Shown here: piece by piece, positions 1 through 10,671 of the stretch
Layout of the letters: each line of letters opens with the position of its first letter
Numbering within the stretch: position 1 is the first letter of the stretch
Assembly: GCF_002127325.2 (NCBI RefSeq)
Contig: NC_035448.2
Coordinates: 127,446,561 to 127,510,560 of the forward strand
Source: Helianthus annuus
Lineage: Eukaryota; Streptophyta; Magnoliopsida; Asterales; Asteraceae
Direction: 5' to 3'
Length of the DNA: 64,000 bases
The notes under the pieces: generated by a model
The model's database searches: none
The model's input: the letters and a program-made list of their open reading frames with translations, nothing else
Told to the model about the DNA's origin: nothing
Translations under genes and position numbers: made by a program

Positions 1-1460
1 ATTGTTCAGAAAATACAAAAACATTAGAAAATTTGAAAAAGTTAAAAACATGATAAAATTCAAAAATTTGAGTTTTGCGTAAAAAGAGGAAATGATAGTA
101 CATCAGTAGACAGTTACAGTATGCTAAAGAATTGTAATGATTAAATAGCGTTAAACAGTCTCACTGATGATATGTCGATAGGTTTTTATACACTTAGTAA
201 ACTTTTTCGGGATATAAACCTAAAATTCAAACTTGCTTATTTCGTGGGGAACACTACTTGGATATATAGGTAACCCCTGAAATCTCGTTTGAAAGGTCCC
301 ATATTCTGAGATACTAGGTCTTTATACTCAGTGATATCTGGGGTATTATTGCGGGACTTCTGCTGTATGGAAGTACTGACCTAGTCCCCGAATAATACTT
401 TCTGCAAAATGCTTGAAACACAGCATCGCCCTCAGCAAGCTGATGAAACAATAAAATTGATAGTCGCTGCTGTTGTAATGCTAAAAGATCCTCTAAAGGG
501 GACACACCAAAAGTCGAGCCGTCATCTCTCTGCTGAACGGAAGTTCTGACCTGAGCTCTCACGGTTTCGCATCTAATCCCTTACAGATATCATCTGTGGT
601 ATACTCACCTGTAAGACTGAATATCTGGGATTTGGATACGGGAGTATATTCAAGAGGCGGGACACATGAATGAGTTTAAGTCTTAAAACATCTAAATCGT
701 ATCCTGAATCAGTTGAAATTTGTATGAAAATTTAAATGGATCAGTATATCGACAATCTAAGTGAATTGTTTAATTCTTAACGTGAATTTAAGCTCAACGG
801 TACTTGTGACTTGTCAAAAACTGATATGATCCTCTGACGCATACTCAAAACAAAAATACTATTTGTAAATATGTTTGTACATATTTCTTTACAGCTTTAT
901 ATTTTCAGAAAATACAAAAAGATTTTGATTTCTGCTTTATTTTAGATAAACCGATGTCTGAGATGCTGAGTTTCAAAATCTAAGTAAGCTGATTGTGTTT
1001 CTGAGAATAAAACAAGTTCATTAATTTGAAACTTGAAATTTCTAGAAAACTTCAAAAACAAATTTGTAATATCTTCAAGGTCATTAACTTGAACTTGAAT
1101 GATAATTTGTGGGGGAGTTGGATTCTTTATATTGCCATATCTGTTAAGTTGATTGACAGGGTAAATGTATTAGAGCTTCTGGTTAATGGTTTTTAAAATG
1201 TTAAATACTTATCATTTGTATGAGCAATTGCAGGAAAAATCCAGACTACGATCCCGAGAGCAAAGTCTAAGGGGGAGAAGACAAGCTGAAAGAGAGAATG
1301 AGCTTGTAGCTGGAAAGCTAGGTATCGATCCCTAAAAGCACGGAAGCTTGATGAGAGGGGGAGCTTACTGATGATGAAGTTGGCAAAGATGGTCAAGACT
1401 GAAGAGGTGGCATAACAGAGAATGTTCATTGAAGACTTCGTCAATATCCGAGGGGGAGTC
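1..1460 (+). mobile_element. Copia element A, 3' internal region (no pol visible)
   Basis: This is the stretch between pol (outside the window) and the 3' LTR of a SIRE-like Ty1/copia element. It has no sustained ORF. Bases about 50-1100 match 2920-3980 of element B in order and strand, which identifies it as the post-pol region of the same lineage. Three purine tracts of the form AGGGGGAG occur near 1272, 1355 and 1451; the last abuts the LTR and is the best polypurine tract. Unlike element B, there is no coiled-coil ORF before the LTR, so that gene was lost or never present here. Confidence 0.75.
60..1100 (+). repeat. Conserved non-coding post-pol region, copy in element A
   Basis: This region aligns base by base for about 1 kb with 2920-3980 although neither copy has a long ORF. 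Matching blocks include the run from GTCCC at about 297 to the GGGACACAT near 660. A long stem (arms 343-358 and 383-398) is visible; see the findings. It lies between pol and the 3' end of the element, where SIRE-type elements carry their extra ORF. Confidence 0.7.
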
Positions 1461-1913
1461 TGTTAGTGCACTACGTCTATTGACTTCGTCTTGTATCACG
1501 TAATAGGATAGAATAGGTTAGAATAATCAGTGCATGAGGTTCGAGAAACGAGAACTGGTGAATTAGCATTGAGGTCCGCTTTTATGGACATTGTCCATAA
1601 AAGCGAACCACACTAACATCACAGGTCCGCTTATGTGGTAGGTTCTATAAGCGAACCACACTGGTTCGCTTATACGGACATCCTTTCGAGCGAACCTCCA
1701 ACAGTATATATAGGTGCATTGGTTAGTTCATTTGGAACAGCTCGGAACTTGTAACGAAGTGCTGCCGATTTGCTTCCAGGTTGTAAACACTGTTAGAATC
1801 AATAAAGAGAAGCATTATATTTAGTTTGGGCATCTAATTCACTGATTCCGCCTTTGAATTAGAGAAACGACTCTTCTGATCGACTCATTCAGGGTCAACG
1901 ACGATCCAACACA
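1461..1913 (+). repeat. 3' LTR of copia element A
   Basis: It starts TGTTAGTGCA directly after a polypurine tract and ends GATCCAACACA; start and end words match LTR 8932-9369. A TATA box (TATATATA) lies near 1704-1713 and AATAAA near 1800. Upstream of the TATA box are three inverted pairs of the word GGTYCGCTT/AAGCGAACC, at 1573-1609, 1624-1657 and 1663-1696. Only one LTR is in the window, so no target duplication can be checked. The abrupt join to a pol fragment at 1914 suggests element A inserted into the pol gene of element B. Confidence 0.85.
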
Positions 1914-2705
1914 GATTGCAGTCCTGCATCCACCCCCCTCGCGCAGAATCATGGTATTTGTCCAGACGAGCAAGGTGTGAAGATGGACGAAACATTATAC
2001 CGATCAATCATCGGATCGTTGATGTATCTCACGGCTTCCCGTCCGGATATCATGTACCTGACGTGTCTCTGCGCCAAATATCAGTCGAATCCGAAGCAGT
2101 CACACCTGACGATAGTGAAACGTATTTTACGATATTTGAAGGGTTGCCCAAGCATCGGCTTGTGGTACCCTCGCTCCGGTGACTTTACTTTGTCCGGTTT
2201 CGCTGATTCTGATTTTGGTAGCTGTAAACAGAATGCTAAGTCCACCACTGCTGGGTGCCAGTTCTTTGGAACTCGGCTTGTTACCTGGCAGTGCAAGAAA
2301 CAAACTGCAGTTGCGCTCTCTACATGTGAGGCTGAGTACGTCTCAGCTTCTAGCTGTTGCTCGCAGATCCTTTGGATCCAACAGTAGATGCGCGACTTCG
2401 GTTTGCAATTCTTGGATACACCGATTTTCGTGGACAATGAAGCAGCCATTAATGTTACTAAAAATCCGGTTCACCATTCGAAAACTAAACACATTGAAAT
2501 CCGTCATCACTTTATCCGTGATTGTCACGAGAAAAAGTTCATTCGGATCGAACACATTAACACCGATGATCAGAAAGCGGATTTTTACACTAAACCTTTC
2601 GACAAAAAGAGATTTTATTATCTTTTGAGATTAAACGGGATGAAGAATCTGCAATCTGGGAGGGTAATCGAATGTGAAGCCGAGTTGGGCGGCGATCTGA
2701 CATGA
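1914..2705 (+). pseudogene. Copia element B pol fragment: RT C-terminus and RNase H
   Basis: One reading frame (start codon frame of 1977) runs from the end of LTR A through the copia RT-tail motif YRSIIGSLMYLTASRPDI and the RNase H motifs (FADSDFG, STCEAEYVS, VDNEAAI, KHIEIRHHFIRD). Protease, integrase and most of the RT are outside the window or displaced by element A. A TAG at 2385-2387 interrupts the frame inside RNase H, where related copia proteins read a glutamine; a single C to T change explains it. The frame then continues to 2705. The product would process the RNA-DNA hybrid during reverse transcription in the virus-like particle. This copy cannot be functional. Confidence 0.9.
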
Positions 2706-3980
2706 ACCTGTGTCGTGTTGTCAAATTTCTTTTGTACTGTTGTATTTTCTGCTTTTCGATAAAAACAAAAACACAAAAATATGTTTTAGTTTTAGGGGGA
2801 GATATTCGCAGAAAAATACAAAAACATGATAAAATCATAAAAAATACAAAAACAATAGAAAACCATAAAATCCAAAAACATTAGAAAACTCAAAAAGAGT
2901 TGTGTAGAATAGGGGAAATGATAGTACATCAGCTAGACGGACACAGTACGCTAAAGATTTGTAGTGTTTAAAATGTTTTTAAACAGTCTCTCTAAAGATG
3001 TGCTGATAGGTTTTTACAAAATTAGTAGATCAGTTTGGGATATAAACTTAAATTTCACTTGCGTTTACGTGGGGAACACCTCCAGGATATATAGGTAACC
3101 CCTGAAATCCTGTTTGAAAGGTCCCGTATTCTGAGATACTAGGTCTTTATACTCAGTGATATCTGGGGTATTATCCCGGGACTTCTGCTGTATGGAAATA
3201 CTGACCTAATCCCCGGATAATACTTTCTGCAAAAGCTTTGAAATATAAGCTCGCCCTCAGCATGCTGATGAAACAATAAAATTGATAGTCGCTGCTGTTG
3301 AAAACAAAAGATCCTCTAAAGGGGACACACCTTAAAGTCGAAGCCGTCATCTCTCTGCGTATACGGAAGTATCGACCTGAGCTCTCACGGCCCTCGCAAT
3401 TACCCCTTTACAGATATCAGCTGTGGTATACTCACCTGTAAGACTGAATACTGGGATCCGGATACGGGAGTATATACTGAGGTGGGACACATGTAGATTG
3501 TTAAGTCTTAAAACACTAATCACGTATCCCGAACAGATTGAAAATTTTGTGAGAATTTAAGTGGATCAGTATATCAGCAATCTACGCGAACTGTTTAAAA
3601 GCTTAGTATGATATAAACAGCTTAACGGTGCTCGTGTCTGGTCGGCAGCTGATATGATTCCCTAACACACTCGCAAAAATATTGTGTGTACATAGTTTCA
3701 GTTTATCCAGTTAAAATCCAAAAAGATTTTCTTTTCTCACTTTATTTTTCGACAACCGATGTTGGGAATTGGAAGATCAAAGTCTAAGTGCAGAACATGT
3801 CAGTGTTTTGATTAGGGATGGGTAACCTGGAGATTGCTATACAGTGAATGGTATATTGTTTGAAAGTTAAAATGTGTTTGAAAGTTTGAAATGTTCAAAA
3901 GTTCATTCATTTGAACTGTTTTTTCAGAATGAAACGTCAGAAAACTTCATAAATCTGATCATCCAAGGCCATTAATTTGG
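2706..3980 (+). repeat. Conserved non-coding post-pol region, copy in element B
   Basis: It begins after the pol stop with an A-rich stretch containing a GGGGGAG tract at about 2795, then matches the element A copy from about 2920 onward. Arms at 3168-3183 and 3208-3223 form the stem equivalent to that of element A. No ORF worth reporting is present. A structured RNA role (packaging, export or translation control of the following gene) is inference. Confidence 0.7.
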
Positions 3981-4080
3981 ACTTGGTGGGTCAAACAGTT
4001 GACCAAGGTCATTGACTTGGACTTGGTCAGCTGGGTGTGACAGTGTTTAATCAGGAAATTGCAAAAAATGAAATTTTTTG

Positions 4081-4372
4081 AAATAACAAATACGTGACCG
4101 TTTGAAACTTATCCATAAAGTTTGAAAAGGGCATGACCGTTTGAAACATAATCATGCCGTTTGAAAAGCTGTGACCGTTTGAAACTTTCAAACGGAAGGG
4201 CCAAAGCTTTAAATAGCTCTTGGTTCCGTTTGAAGAGGTCATTATCTCCTCACACCATTTCAAACGATCAAGGCGATTTCAAACGTTCACCCTAAGAATT
4301 CGATTTTTGTCGTTATTCTGCCCAAATTTCAACCGGATCTTGTGTTTTTCATTGGTTAGGACAATTCGAAAC
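4081..4372 (+). promoter_or_regulatory. Putative internal promoter for the envelope-like gene of element B
   Basis: At least eight copies of CCGTTTGAAA or its reverse complement occur here, and the same word fills the U3 of LTR 8932-9369. A TATA-like TTTAAATAG lies near 4211, flanked by word copies on both sides exactly as the TATATATA of the LTR is. The ATG at 4373 follows about 160 bp downstream. Promoter activity is inferred from this resemblance to the LTR; it is not shown. Confidence 0.5.
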
Positions 4373-4381
4373 ATGGTGAAG

Positions 4382-5046
4382 GTAAGTCTCTGAACAAGTT
4401 TATCGTATTTTGCTTAACTTCAATGTCGGCAATAATCTGTTACTAATATCTTAGTTCTAGGGCTTATCTTTGTTTAAAAATGTCATCTAGTCAGTAGGGT
4501 AGTGTCAGATTTGATCATAGTTTAATGATTTTCAGTTTGTGTGATCAGATTCATGTTGATTGAATGCTAGTCAAGTCTGCAGGCCTTTCATATGTAGATC
4601 TAGGATGTTTTAGAGGGTTTTAACTGATGAAATTTATATCAGTGTACTCGGATTCTAACGGAGAACAAACCCTTATCTTTAATTTGTTTGATTTGATCTT
4701 AGAGAGTGTTTAGGGTTTGAACAGTATTTCAAACGACAGGATAATGTCCGTTTGAGGGTTAACCGTTTGAGAGATGTCCGTTTGAGGGATACCCGTTTGA
4801 AAGTAGCTCGTTCGAGGGACTCAGTTTGAAAGTGGTCCGTTTGAATACTGTCCGTTTGAGAATGATTAGTTGGAGAGTAGCCCGTTTGAAAGTGATTCGT
4901 TTGAGAGTTATTCGTTTGAGAGATGTTTGTTTTCTTACTAGTGTCCGTTTGAATTGAATTTTACAAGATTGTGTATGATTTGATGTCTATATGCTGGAGT
5001 TAGTTATAATTGTGTCTAAATGTGTTGTATGATTGTGTTTTTGCAG
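4382..5046 (+). other. Putative intron in the envelope-like gene
   Basis: GTAAGT immediately follows a three-codon exon, and a T-rich tract ending in TTTTTGCAG precedes the second exon, which opens a frame of over 45 codons. The intervening 665 bp has stops in all frames and contains a 15-bp repeat array. Transcript evidence would settle it. Confidence 0.55.
4748..4922 (+). repeat. 15-bp tandem array of the CCGTTTGAG word
   Basis: Twelve words begin at 4748, 4763, 4778, 4793, 4808, 4822, 4837, 4852, 4867, 4882, 4897 and 4912: every step is 15 bp except two linked to 4822 (14 and 15). Words vary (CCGTTTGAGGG, CCGTTTGAAAG, TTCGTTTGAGAG). The core is the same word as in the LTR and the region upstream of the gene. 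Confidence 0.85.
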
Positions 5047-8000
5047 CCAACCTCAGTATTGTTCAATCCTATTCATAATGTGTGCTATAGTCTGGATGAG
5101 GAGCAAAATCCGATGTTGTCAGAATTCAGAAGTATTCTGGAATTTATGAGGAGAGTGCCAATTTTGAATGCATTGACAGAGAAAGTTTAGTGTTCAGATC
5201 TCATATTAAACGCTTTTGGAAGCATGCATCTTATGATGATCAAAACAAAACAATCAACTCAGTTGTTAAGATAAATGATGAAAAGAAACCAATTGTCATT
5301 TCAGAAGCGGTTGTTCGAGAAGTAATTGAGTTCCCGGATGAAGAGAATTCGCCAACAAAATTGCCAGAAAAGATGGTTAAGGGCTGTATGCTAAGAATGG
5401 GATATGCTGGACTTAAACAGTGCAAGTTATTTGAAGTCAAAATTCACAAAGCCATACAAGTTTCTTATTCATGCTGTGTTGATAGTAATGAGTCACCAGA
5501 AAGGAGGATTTGATATAATGCGTGACTATTTGATGAACATGGTTGTAGCTCTTGTATTGAACAAAAAATATAACTTCTCTCATATTGTTTTCCATTACAT
5601 GGTTGATGAAATAGTTTCGGACAGGAAGACTTGGTTATATCCAAGATTTGTGCAGATGATGTTGGATCATGCATATCCTAATTTGAATAGAGATGAAGAA
5701 AATGATCTGTTGGTGTTATCGCACATGGATAATGATTCTATTAGATCTTTAGCCAGATATCATCCAAAACATCCAGAGCCAACAAAATCTGCTGAACTAT
5801 TTGGAGCTATTAAAGATAGTAATTATCAGGATCCTGATCCTGAAAATCATGAACATTGGAGAAACGAAGAAGAAAGAAAAGAGAAGGGTTATGCTGAAGA
5901 GATGAAAATTCTTAAAAATTTCATATCAAAAAGAAGTGAATGGTTCGTGAAGGAACAAAAGAAGAAGACCAGAAAAGCCACTCCTACTGTTAAACAAGTT
6001 GAAGGATCTTCTTCACAACCAAGAAAGAAGCAAAAGAAAGCTGCAACAATGTCTTTGGTTGATGAACCGGAAGAAGATAATCCAGTGGTTACTGCAGAGA
6101 AAGAACAAGTGGCAGCTACAGTAGATAATCCATTCAATGTTGATGTGTTATTTGATACAGATGTCTTGGAAACAGGGCCAGAAGTTGTTGCTAATGTTGA
6201 ACAAGTTGTAGATGTTGAAGCACAGAAAGAGAAAGAAAAAGTTGTTGATAATATTGAGGGTGACGATGTAGATAAAAGTATAACAAGTTCATCAAGTTCT
6301 TCAGATGGTGGTATTGATGAGATTGAAAGTCGAAAAAGAATTCAAGAAGAGATTGAAAAAGAGAAGCTGTTACGAAAGAGAAAGAGACAGGAAAAGGATG
6401 ACGATGATGTTTATGTGCCTTCTCTAGAGCATGTCTCAAGATCGCAATCTTCTCCAAGAGTTAGAAAGAAAGTTGGAGTTCGAAAGAAAGTAGTTTCTCC
6501 AAAGATTGTCAAAGCTACTCCAAAGATCAAAGTACCGAAGATCGTGCTCAAAAAGAAAACGAAACAAACCAAGAAACCACCCACACCACCACATGAACCA
6601 ACACCTCCACAATTACCAATCCAATCACCACCACGACAACCTACTCCACCACAACAATCCTCACCACCTAAACAACCAACACCTCCAAGACAACCATCAC
6701 CTATTCATCAAACACCACCACAACAACCTCTTGTTACCTCACAAGATATATTTCAAACACCTCCACTCACCCAAGTGCAACCTGTTTTGTCAAGCAGAGG
6801 TCTTTATACTCCACAGGATAATCTTTTAGATGTTGGAGACTTTGATTTTGCCAACACTTCACAAGTCAGAAATGTTGAAAAGAGAGTTGAAGAAGTTGTT
6901 GCTGAAAACAAAAGGCTGGCAGCTGAAAATAAGAAAGTTTCTGATAGAGAAAGACTTCTTGAGATGCATGTGAAGAAGTTAGAAAATGAAAATCAAGAGT
7001 TGGTGAAAAAGATTGATGCTGATCAATCTGAAATTGATATTTTAAAAGTACGTGTTGCTGAGCTTGAAGAAGAAAAGTCTAGAAGAGATAGTCAGAATGA
7101 ATACTTCAAGTTAAAAAATAAAGAACTGGAAGCAGCTAAAAAGGCAAGAGATCATGAGTTCTACATGCTAAATAAAATCGTTGAAAGTATGCTTGGAACG
7201 TCTATAGAAGAAAAGTTTGAAGAGCTGCAAGTTGAAGAAATCAGGGCGCAACGTCAAGCAGAAATAGAGAAACAGATGCAAGATAAAGGTAAGGGGGTTG
7301 AAGGAAGTTCAGCTGTATCTGAAAGATCTATAGTACCTTCTATGGTCACTGAGAATCCCGAGCTGATATCAGCTATTTCTGGGTTGGTTGAAGATGATAC
7401 TCCTATGAATGAGTTGATTGGAGACAGTGATGATGAGGATGATGAAGAGGAGGATGAGGAAGATGAAGAGGATGAAAAAGTATTCTCTGCAAGCAGTCAT
7501 GGATCTGGTAAAGATGATGATGATGCTGCAGGTGGTGCAGGTTTGAAAGTTACAGAAGCTTCCACCGAGAAAACAATTGATGATCTGATGAATGATTCGG
7601 TAAATGAAGAATCAGGGGAAGCAAGTGGAAAGGGGGAGTCTAGTAAGTCTCAGATCGTTGAGCATTCTGAAAAGTTATTCTTGAGTTTAGATGTTTATAG
7701 AGAAATATTGCAAGATGTGAATCCGGAGATCAAGTTTGATTTTGAAGAAGAGTTGGAGTCTTTTGACATCAATCAACAGCCTGAATACACGTATAAGTAT
7801 GTTGAAGAGGCTGATAAGTATGATCGTGTTGAGATTAAAGACTGGACGGATGATGAAGATGTAGTTGAAGATACTTCAAAGTATCCTACACTCATAGAAT
7901 TCTTTGCTGAGGAAAACAGAGAAGAGTTGAGGCAAAAGGTGACTGAGGCAGTGAAAGAAAAGAACTTTGATAATGCTCAAAAGGAGATGGAAAAGGAAGA

Positions 8001-8918
8001 CAGGTCGAAGTGGTTCAGAAAGAGTCACGAGAGAAAGTTCAAGAGACCTTTGAAGTATTATCAGCGTGATAGAAGTGTGTCTCTCGGTGATATCATAAGT
8101 TGGGGTTATCAACCACAAGTGAATGCGTATGCGATTAGGCGAGAATGCGGAGTCCAATACTTTGAACGTTTATATGACATTATGTCATTACCTTGGTGGA
8201 ATGTAGATGAGTTACCGAAGGTGAGATGTTCCGAAAGAATGATGCAGTTATGTGGGGTTACATCAAGTATGAATCTTTGAAAGAATTTCGCAAATGGAAG
8301 CCACATCCAAAGCGCGTGCAGAGGGTAGATCTAGATACTGGGGTTACAGAGACTATCCTTAATGTCAAGCCTCCGAGAACAATGAAGACAATTCCAATGC
8401 CTCAGATGGAACAAGATTTTTATAAAGGCTTCATTGGCTGGGTGTACAGTTGTATTACAATAGAAGCAATCATTACTTACAGAGCAGGAGGGGAGATTAG
8501 AGAGATACATGTTTATGATCCAATGTGGCTGGTAAATTGCTCGGCGAAGGATATAGAATGTCTTTTCATTAACAAGATTCACTATCAACCAGCAGATAGA
8601 GAGCAAGCGCAGTAGTTTCAACGTGTAGTTTCCCTTTGCTTTCAGAAAGGCATCAATTCTGAAAGTAAATGGAAATCTTCTTGGTGGTCGCTTGATGAGA
8701 AGATGAAAAGGAAAGCTAAGCGTGAACGTGAACGTGAACGTGAAAGACTTGAAGAAAAAAGAGGTACGTTTATGAAGATGCAAGATGAAGAAGAGAAAGT
8801 GAAGAAGAAAGAGAATGAAAGAATCAGGGTTGCGCTTAGCAGGAAGCCGAAACCAAGGGAAGAGTCGTTCAGAGCTGTTTGAAGACCCGAAGACCAAGAC
8901 TGAAGACTACGGCTCTAT

Positions 8919-8931
8919 CCAAGGGGGAGTT
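8919..8931 (+). other. Polypurine tract of copia element B
   Basis: AAGGGGGAGT directly precedes the TGTTAGTGC start of the LTR, the position expected for plus-strand DNA priming. Element A has the equivalent AGGGGGAGTC at 1451-1460. Confidence 0.85.
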
Positions 8932-9369
8932 TGTTAGTGCATTATGTCTAAAGCCTATGTCTTAAGTCCAGGGTCTAAATATGTCAAGTTTGTATAGTTT
9001 AGGGGTCTAATATGTAAAGTTTTGATGTGTTTATAGGGGTTCCGTTTGAAATGGGTTTGTTATGTTTCAAACGGAAGGGTTTAATGGTGACCGTTTGAAG
9101 GTGTTTGTGTTACCTTCAAATGGGAGGGTCATGCCTATATATAGGCAAGTTTGCTTTTCATTTCAAACGGTCTGCTATGTGATGTAATGTTACTCTGCTG
9201 AATTTTCACGTGAAATTGAATGAGAAGCAAGTAGTTAAAGTATCTGCAAAGTATCTTCATCTGTTTTCTACTCTTTTCTATCTGATTCTACTCTGTTTGA
9301 GTGTTTCCGCCACTCAAATAGTGTGTATTACTCAAATTGACTCATTCGAGTGGTCATATCGATCCTACA
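8932..9369 (+). repeat. 3' LTR of copia element B
   Basis: It begins TGTTAGTGCATTATGTC and ends near CGATCCTACA, the same ends as LTR 1461-1913. A TATA box (CTATATATAGG) is near 9136. Upstream lie two inverted pairs of the word CCGTTTGAAA, with another copy just downstream. The U3 therefore has the same inverted-pair architecture as LTR A but a different word. The downstream end is judged by similarity only, because the 5' LTR is outside the window. Confidence 0.8.
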
Positions 9370-10671
9370 CTATTGACGAGGTGATGTTCGACCGAATATG
9401 CTACTCGATTGGTAAACATTACTCTTCGGATCATGAAATACTATGCTTCAACACTTAATCGATTTTACAACTCGTTCGTAGTATGGAGTGCCACCCGATC
9501 GAGCATGCTGTTCGATCGAGTGACATCCTGCTGAGGACTACTTCTGAAGTTCCTAACCGATCGGTTAACCCATCCGATCGAACAGGCCGTTCGATCAATC
9601 GACCTGGAAGGTAATAACACTTCAGTGTTCTCAAATGCTACAACGAAAACTTCAAAAGTTCAAACCATCATACACAAACACATCAGAGGAAGAAACAATC
9701 CACTCGAATGGTCCAGCCGATCGAGCCTACCGGCCGATCGAACAGGACGATTCAAACGGACTTTCAAACCGAACGAACAGCCCGTTCGATCGAACCTGCT
9801 GTTCGATTGACCAGGCTATTCGATCCATTTACACTCGTTAGCATTTCCACATTACTCATCGTTATACTATCGAACTATTCAGGCTAACCCTACTCTCAGC
9901 GCTCCCTTCAATCCATAATCAATCACTGTGAGTATACTCGATCCCTTTTTGCTTTCAGCACCTTTGGGTGTTACATACGTTACCTATCAAATTCACAATC
10001 GAACACGCTATTCAAACTATTAGAACGCTAACCGAATGCATGTATTACGTGACTAAATAAATGCTTGTTGTTATGTTTACACATGGAATGCTATCTACCT
10101 GCCTTAGCAACGTAGTACTATAGTTTGGACTCAGCACCCGTTCTCACGGGGGTTATTAAGGACAATTACTTGCATATGTTACGGTGGTAATCATGTATTG
10201 CGAACTGTCTCGGACAGTCAACCCGCAGTCGTTGGTATCGATAGATCCATGTCGATAATTAACATGCATCCTTTCTCTCTGTGTACGTGCTGATTATGCG
10301 TAAACTATTCGAACTCTATATGCTATTATCCAACTTGTATGCTCACCTTTACATTATATGTAGTGACTTTATTTTAACGTATGTGACAGGTGTTTAGGAT
10401 GCTTACTTGCTCTTCCTGCTGTGAAATAGAGGCTATGAAAGAGTCTAGAAACCAAGACAATTTATATTTATGTACTTAAATCTGAGTTGTCGGAACATGT
10501 TTTGTTTGAAGGACATCTATGTCTGTAATAACTAAATTTATCTTATGGGTCACGGTATGGGACGTGATATTTAAACTATTCAGTAATAATAGTTGTTATG
10601 GAATTTCTTTGAACAATCTGTTTCGCTCAGTGCCATGCCCCGATGATTCCGCCATCGGTTGGGGTGTGACA
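9370..10671 (+). repeat. Gypsy-type LTR remnant, plus strand
   Basis: It contains a U3-like block with words of the form TTCGATCGA in 17-bp register (9496-9826), then a leader with CACTGTGAGTATACTCG near 9930, which resembles the GTGAGTAATC leader of the Tekay LTRs at 23262 and elsewhere. It ends in GGGGTGTGACA at about 10671, a typical gypsy LTR end. No primer site follows, so it is a 3' or solo LTR, or a fragment split by element B. The left boundary is uncertain. Confidence 0.55.

Larger units (their letters stand above)
4373..8882 (+). pseudogene. Copia element B extra 3' gene ('envelope-like', coiled-coil), broken
   Basis: The layout is a short first exon (ATG 4373, donor 4381/4382), an intron to 5046, then a long coding stretch to a stop at 8880-8882. 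Breaks: frame shifts near 5185-5190, 5420-5440 and 8230-8270, and a stop at 8613-8615. The longest open piece is 5404-8280 (958 codons). Counting in that piece, the first ~110 residues are a globular region I recognise from hypothetical proteins of Asteraceae retroelements; a proline-rich segment lies at about 388-445, a coiled coil at about 487-620 and an Asp/Glu run at about 671-693. The tail is Arg/Lys/Glu-rich with an RE-repeat near 8730. No transmembrane helix or signal peptide is evident. The position between pol and the 3' LTR is that of the SIRE env-like ORF. Function is unknown. Confidence 0.75.

Noticed and set aside
4748..4922. CRISPR-like regular array
   Set aside because: Repeat and spacing are one continuous 15-bp unit, units vary, and the context is a plant retroelement.
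5240..8157. Minus-strand ORFs across the envelope-like gene
   Set aside because: Shadows of the plus-strand coding bias; no motifs.
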